DNA from: Clostridia bacterium
GTDB lineage: Bacteria; Bacillota; Clostridia; Oscillospirales; Acutalibacteraceae
Assembly (NCBI GenBank): GCA_017431035.1
Contig: JAFRLW010000012.1
Span: 1 to 64,000 of the forward strand
Direction: 5' to 3'
DNA: 64,000 nt
Made by a program: the position numbers and the translations under genes. The notes under the pieces are model-generated. The model saw nothing but the letters and a program-made list of their open reading frames with translations, ran no database searches and was not told the origin of the DNA. Of this stretch, positions 61,068 to 64,000 are shown in pieces (position 1 is the stretch's first letter; each line of letters starts with the position of its first letter).

Positions 61068-62447
61068 ATGGATTTCAAACAGTTTTTCAGTATTATAAAG
61101 GGCAAAAAAATTGCCATGCTCGGACTTGGTGTCAGCCATACTCAACTTATATTTGATTTTTTAAGACAGGGCGCAAAGGTTTATGCTTGTGACCGAAGAG
61201 AACGTGAGCAAATAGGACCTATTGCCGACAAGTTAGAGGCCGCCGGCGCTAAACTGAGGCTTGGCGAGGGGTATCTTGATAATTTGGAGGTTGACGTTAT
61301 TTTCCGCACCCCCGGTATGAACTATCATCTGCCCGAACTTGAAGCGGCAAGAAAAAGAGGTATTGCCGTTACAAGCGAGATGGAGGTTTTCTTTGACCTT
61401 TGTCCTGCAACAGTTTTCGGCGTTACCGGGTCGGACGGAAAAACCACCACAACAACCCTTATCGCCAAAATGCTTGAGGCGGAGGGCAAAAGAGTTTTTA
61501 TCGGCGGCAACATAGGCACACCGCTTCTTCCTGAAATAGAAAAGATAACCGCCGACGATTTTGTCGTTGTGGAACTTTCCTCTTTCCAGCTTATATCAAT
61601 GCGTAAAAGTCCCGACGTTGCGGTTATTACGAATATTGCGCCTAATCATCTTGATGTTCATAAAGATATGGATGAATATATCGAGGCTAAAAAGAATATT
61701 TTGCTTCACCAAAACGCATTTTCACGCACGGTGCTTAACCGTGATAACGAGATTACCGAAGAACTGCGCCCTAACGCCAGAGGACAACTGCTCGGCTTTT
61801 CTATGACCAAGAAGTTAAACAACGGCGCTTGGCTTAATAAAGACGGGGTACTCCATATGGCATACAGAGGAATAGACGTTCCCGTAATCGACCGAAAAGA
61901 GATAGCCGTTGTAGGCGACCATAACGTTGAGAACTACCTTGCAGCGATAACTGCCGTTTGGGGATATGTAAGCATAAAGAGTATCAAAAAAGTGGCGCAC
62001 GAGTTCCGTGGCGTTGAACACCGTATAGAACACGTGAGAACATTAGATGGCGTTGATTATTATAACGACTCTATCGCTTCAAGTCCCACAAGAACTCTTG
62101 CGGCGCTAAAAGCCTTTGACCGTCCGCTTATTCTTCTTGCAGGCGGATATGACAAACATATTCCCTTTGAGCCTATGGTAGAGGAACTAATCAAAAAGGT
62201 AAAAGTTTTATACCTTTCGGGCGATACTGCCGACAGAATAGAGGCTTCGGTTAAAGCTTCGCCCGACTACAAAGGCAAACCCGAAATTATAAAAACCGAG
62301 AACCTTGCACAGTCGGTCGACCTTGCTCACAAGGCGGCAAAAGAGGGCGACGCCGTGCTGCTTAGTCCTGCTTCAGCAAGTTTTGACGCTTTCAAAAACT
62401 TTGCCGAGCGTGGAAGATACTTTAAAGAGTTGGTAAATAAACTATGA
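61068..62447 (+). CDS. murD: UDP-N-acetylmuramoylalanine--D-glutamate ligase
   Basis: The 459-residue cytosolic ligase adds D-Glu to UDP-MurNAc-Ala. The P-loop GVTGSDGKTTTTTLI is at about 117-131, GNIGTP follows, and the C-terminal YYNDSIASSPTRTLAALKAF is typical. Start ATG 61068, eight bases after AAAGGAG. The next gene starts four bases before its stop. Confidence 0.95.
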   Translation: MDFKQFFSIIKGKKIAMLGLGVSHTQLIFDFLRQGAKVYACDRREREQIGPIADKLEAAGAKLRLGEGYLDNLEVDVIFRTPGMNYHLPELEAARKRGIAVTSEMEVFFDLCPATVFGVTGSDGKTTTTTLIAKMLEAEGKRVFIGGNIGTPLLPEIEKITADDFVVVELSSFQLISMRKSPDVAVITNIAPNHLDVHKDMDEYIEAKKNILLHQNAFSRTVLNRDNEITEELRPNARGQLLGFSMTKKLNNGAWLNKDGVLHMAYRGIDVPVIDRKEIAVVGDHNVENYLAAITAVWGYVSIKSIKKVAHEFRGVEHRIEHVRTLDGVDYYNDSIASSPTRTLAALKAFDRPLILLAGGYDKHIPFEPMVEELIKKVKVLYLSGDTADRIEASVKASPDYKGKPEIIKTENLAQSVDLAHKAAKEGDAVLLSPASASFDAFKNFAERGRYFKELVNKL

Positions 62448-63460
62448 TAGATTACCTTAATAATATTTTGCCCGAGTTATCAAACACCTGCTCGATAGGT
62501 GATGTCAAAGAGACCGATAAAAAGGTTTTAGCGGAACTTTCAAAGTATGCCGATACAAAGGTCATAAACGGCGGAATAGTGGGCACCGTAGGAGAGGGCG
62601 ATTATACCCTTATGCTTGCCGCTCATATCGATGAGGTCGGTTTTGTTGTGACCGATATTGACACTAGAGGCTTTTTGACGGTGCAAAAGGTGGGCGGTAT
62701 AGATTTAAGACATCTGCCCTCCCGCCGTGTTGTTATTCACGGAAAAGAAGATGTTTTCGGTGTGTTTTGTTCAATACCCCCTCACATAAAAAGCGGGGAT
62801 GAAACGAAGTTTGACGATATAGAGAGCCTGAAAATAGACACCCTGCTCGGTAAAAGGGCAAAAGAGGTTATAAGTGTCGGCGACTTTGTAACCTATAAGG
62901 AAACAGCCGCCCCGCTTACAGACGGACGTATCACCGGCAAAGCGCTTGATAACCGTGTGGGCGTTAGTGTGTTGCTTTGCCTTGTGCGAGAGTTAAAAGA
63001 AAAAGAACTGCCCATTAAGGTTGCTTTTACCTTTACCGGCGAGGAAGAACTCGGTTGCAGGGGCGCCGGTATTTCGGCGTTTAGCATAAAACCTGACGAG
63101 GCCATAGCCATAGACGTGACCTTTGGCGACGGACCCGATGTAAACGCCAAAGACTGCGGTAAACTCTGCGGCGGCGCTATGATAGGCGCAGCACCCGTTT
63201 TGTGCAGAGAAATAACGGATAAATTGACCGCTGTAGCAAAAGACAAAGATATTCCTTATACTCTTGAGATTATGTCCGAGCGCACCGGTACCGACGCCGA
63301 CAAAATATCACTGACAGCCTCGGGGATTAAAACGGGACTTTTATCCGTGCCGATAAGGAATATGCATACCCCTGTCGAAGTGGTTGATATAAACGATATT
63401 GTTTCTGCGGTAAAGATACTGAAAGAATATATTTTGAGCGGAGGTATAAAAAATGTTTGA
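62444..63460 (+). CDS. M42 family metallopeptidase (first of pair)
   Basis: The 338-residue aminopeptidase of the M42 (TET-like) family has metal and catalytic residues in AAHIDEVGFVVT (about 64-75), KALDNRVGV (about 166-174) and TGEEELGCRGAG (about 202-213). It overlaps murD by four bases at the start and a second M42 gene by eight bases at the end. Confidence 0.88.
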   Translation: MIDYLNNILPELSNTCSIGDVKETDKKVLAELSKYADTKVINGGIVGTVGEGDYTLMLAAHIDEVGFVVTDIDTRGFLTVQKVGGIDLRHLPSRRVVIHGKEDVFGVFCSIPPHIKSGDETKFDDIESLKIDTLLGKRAKEVISVGDFVTYKETAAPLTDGRITGKALDNRVGVSVLLCLVRELKEKELPIKVAFTFTGEEELGCRGAGISAFSIKPDEAIAIDVTFGDGPDVNAKDCGKLCGGAMIGAAPVLCREITDKLTAVAKDKDIPYTLEIMSERTGTDADKISLTASGIKTGLLSVPIRNMHTPVEVVDINDIVSAVKILKEYILSGGIKNV

Positions 63461-64000
63461 TACGCTTCGCACCCTTTGTACCCTATCTTCCGTTTCGGGA
63501 GATGAGAAGACGGTAAGGGACTGTATTATAGAAGAGATAAAAGATTACTGCGAATATAAAGTTGACGCACTCGGCAATATACTTTTTGAGAAAAAAGGTA
63601 AAAAAAGGACCGCTAACCGAGTTATGCTTGACGCCCATATGGATGAGGTCGGCATAATAATAACCGATATAGAGGAAAACGGATTTTTGCGTTTTAACAC
63701 GGTCGGCGGCATTGAAAAAGAGTGTTTGCTGTTCTCCCGTGTAATTTTCAAAAACAAAACGACAGGCGTTATAGGCAATAGACCTATACATCTGCTCTCC
63801 GCCGAGGAGGCAAAAAAACTACCCTTAGTAGATAATATGTATATCGATATAGGCGCAAAGGATAAAGAAAGCGCACTAAAAAGAGTGGCACCGGGCGACA
63901 CCGCCGTTCTTTGCGGAGACTATATCGAGAGCGGCGATTTGATACTTTCAAAAGCCCTTGACGACAGGGTTGGCTGCGCCGTGCTTATAAATCTTATCAA
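63453..64000 (+). CDS. M42 family metallopeptidase (second of pair, partial)
   Basis: The start is ATG 63453, within the end of the previous gene. The visible 182 residues contain LCTLSSVSGDEKTVRD, LDAHMDEVGIIITDI (metal site) and SKALDDRVGCAVLINL; the window ends before the catalytic Glu block. This is a different paralogue of the same family and probably forms a mixed complex with the first. Confidence 0.9.
   Translation, partial: MFDTLRTLCTLSSVSGDEKTVRDCIIEEIKDYCEYKVDALGNILFEKKGKKRTANRVMLDAHMDEVGIIITDIEENGFLRFNTVGGIEKECLLFSRVIFKNKTTGVIGNRPIHLLSAEEAKKLPLVDNMYIDIGAKDKESALKRVAPGDTAVLCGDYIESGDLILSKALDDRVGCAVLINLI

Overview
The window looks like the replication-origin region of a spore-forming, anaerobic, low-to-mid GC Firmicute of class Clostridia. 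The evidence is the dnaA-dnaN-yaaA-recF-remB-gyrB-gyrA order, spoVAE and spoVT, ferredoxin-linked 2-oxoacid metabolism, and an L27 with a cleavable N-terminus encoded beside the Prp protease. An Oscillospirales-like member is my best guess from sequence feel; I cannot place it by search.

Layout. Positions 1-6.8 kb hold spoVAE flanked by two perfect parS sites, two bacterial PH-domain membrane proteins, rarA, a SpoVB-like flippase, birA and trmO. From 6.85 to 8.15 kb there is a scrambled locus next to tRNA-Pro: duplicated tRNA 3' ends with terminator, two decayed gene tails and a lipoprotein. Positions 8.3-17.1 kb are the origin and replication operon, with DnaA boxes and a DnaA-trio-like unwinding element between dnaA and dnaN. 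Next come a CPBP protease, tadA, tRNA-Gly, a striking array of seven tandem hairpins and a gene remnant. Positions 19-28 kb hold housekeeping genes (a DNA glycosylase, obgE-rpmA-prp-rplU, an SDR, pduL, hemW, ung and an AbrB-type regulator) and a second DnaA-box cluster. Positions 28.3-34.3 kb are a tight seven-gene minus-strand operon, korDABC-sucCD plus an AspT/SucE-type transporter, divergent from a LysR regulator. Together these would turn 2-oxoglutarate into succinyl-CoA and succinate with reduced ferredoxin and ATP, or run in reverse, with possible succinate export.

Positions 35.7-40.9 kb are an accessory island: a secreted DG-repeat protein, a lipoprotein and two membrane proteins, divergent from a 602-residue regulator with two duplicated HTH modules and an unrecognised C-terminal domain. 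This is the best candidate for an undescribed system. Positions 41.2-44.3 kb hold tRNA-Ala and rpmH-rnpA-yidD-yidC-khpB, about 33 kb from dnaA rather than beside it. Positions 44.6-49.3 kb are a proS-dapA-ddh-lysA operon for diaminopimelate/lysine synthesis by the dehydrogenase route. The rest holds an XRE regulator, degV, spoVT, a TipAS-domain protein, a two-domain glycosyltransferase, a Wzm/Wzt-type exporter, a phosphodiesterase, a glycine riboswitch in front of a sodium:alanine/glycine symporter, lepA, murD and two M42 aminopeptidases, the last cut by the window edge.

Three intergenic zones (3.7, 35.5 and 44.4 kb) share one family of short GC-rich palindromic repeats. No rRNA, CRISPR array, intact insertion sequence or prophage was seen.
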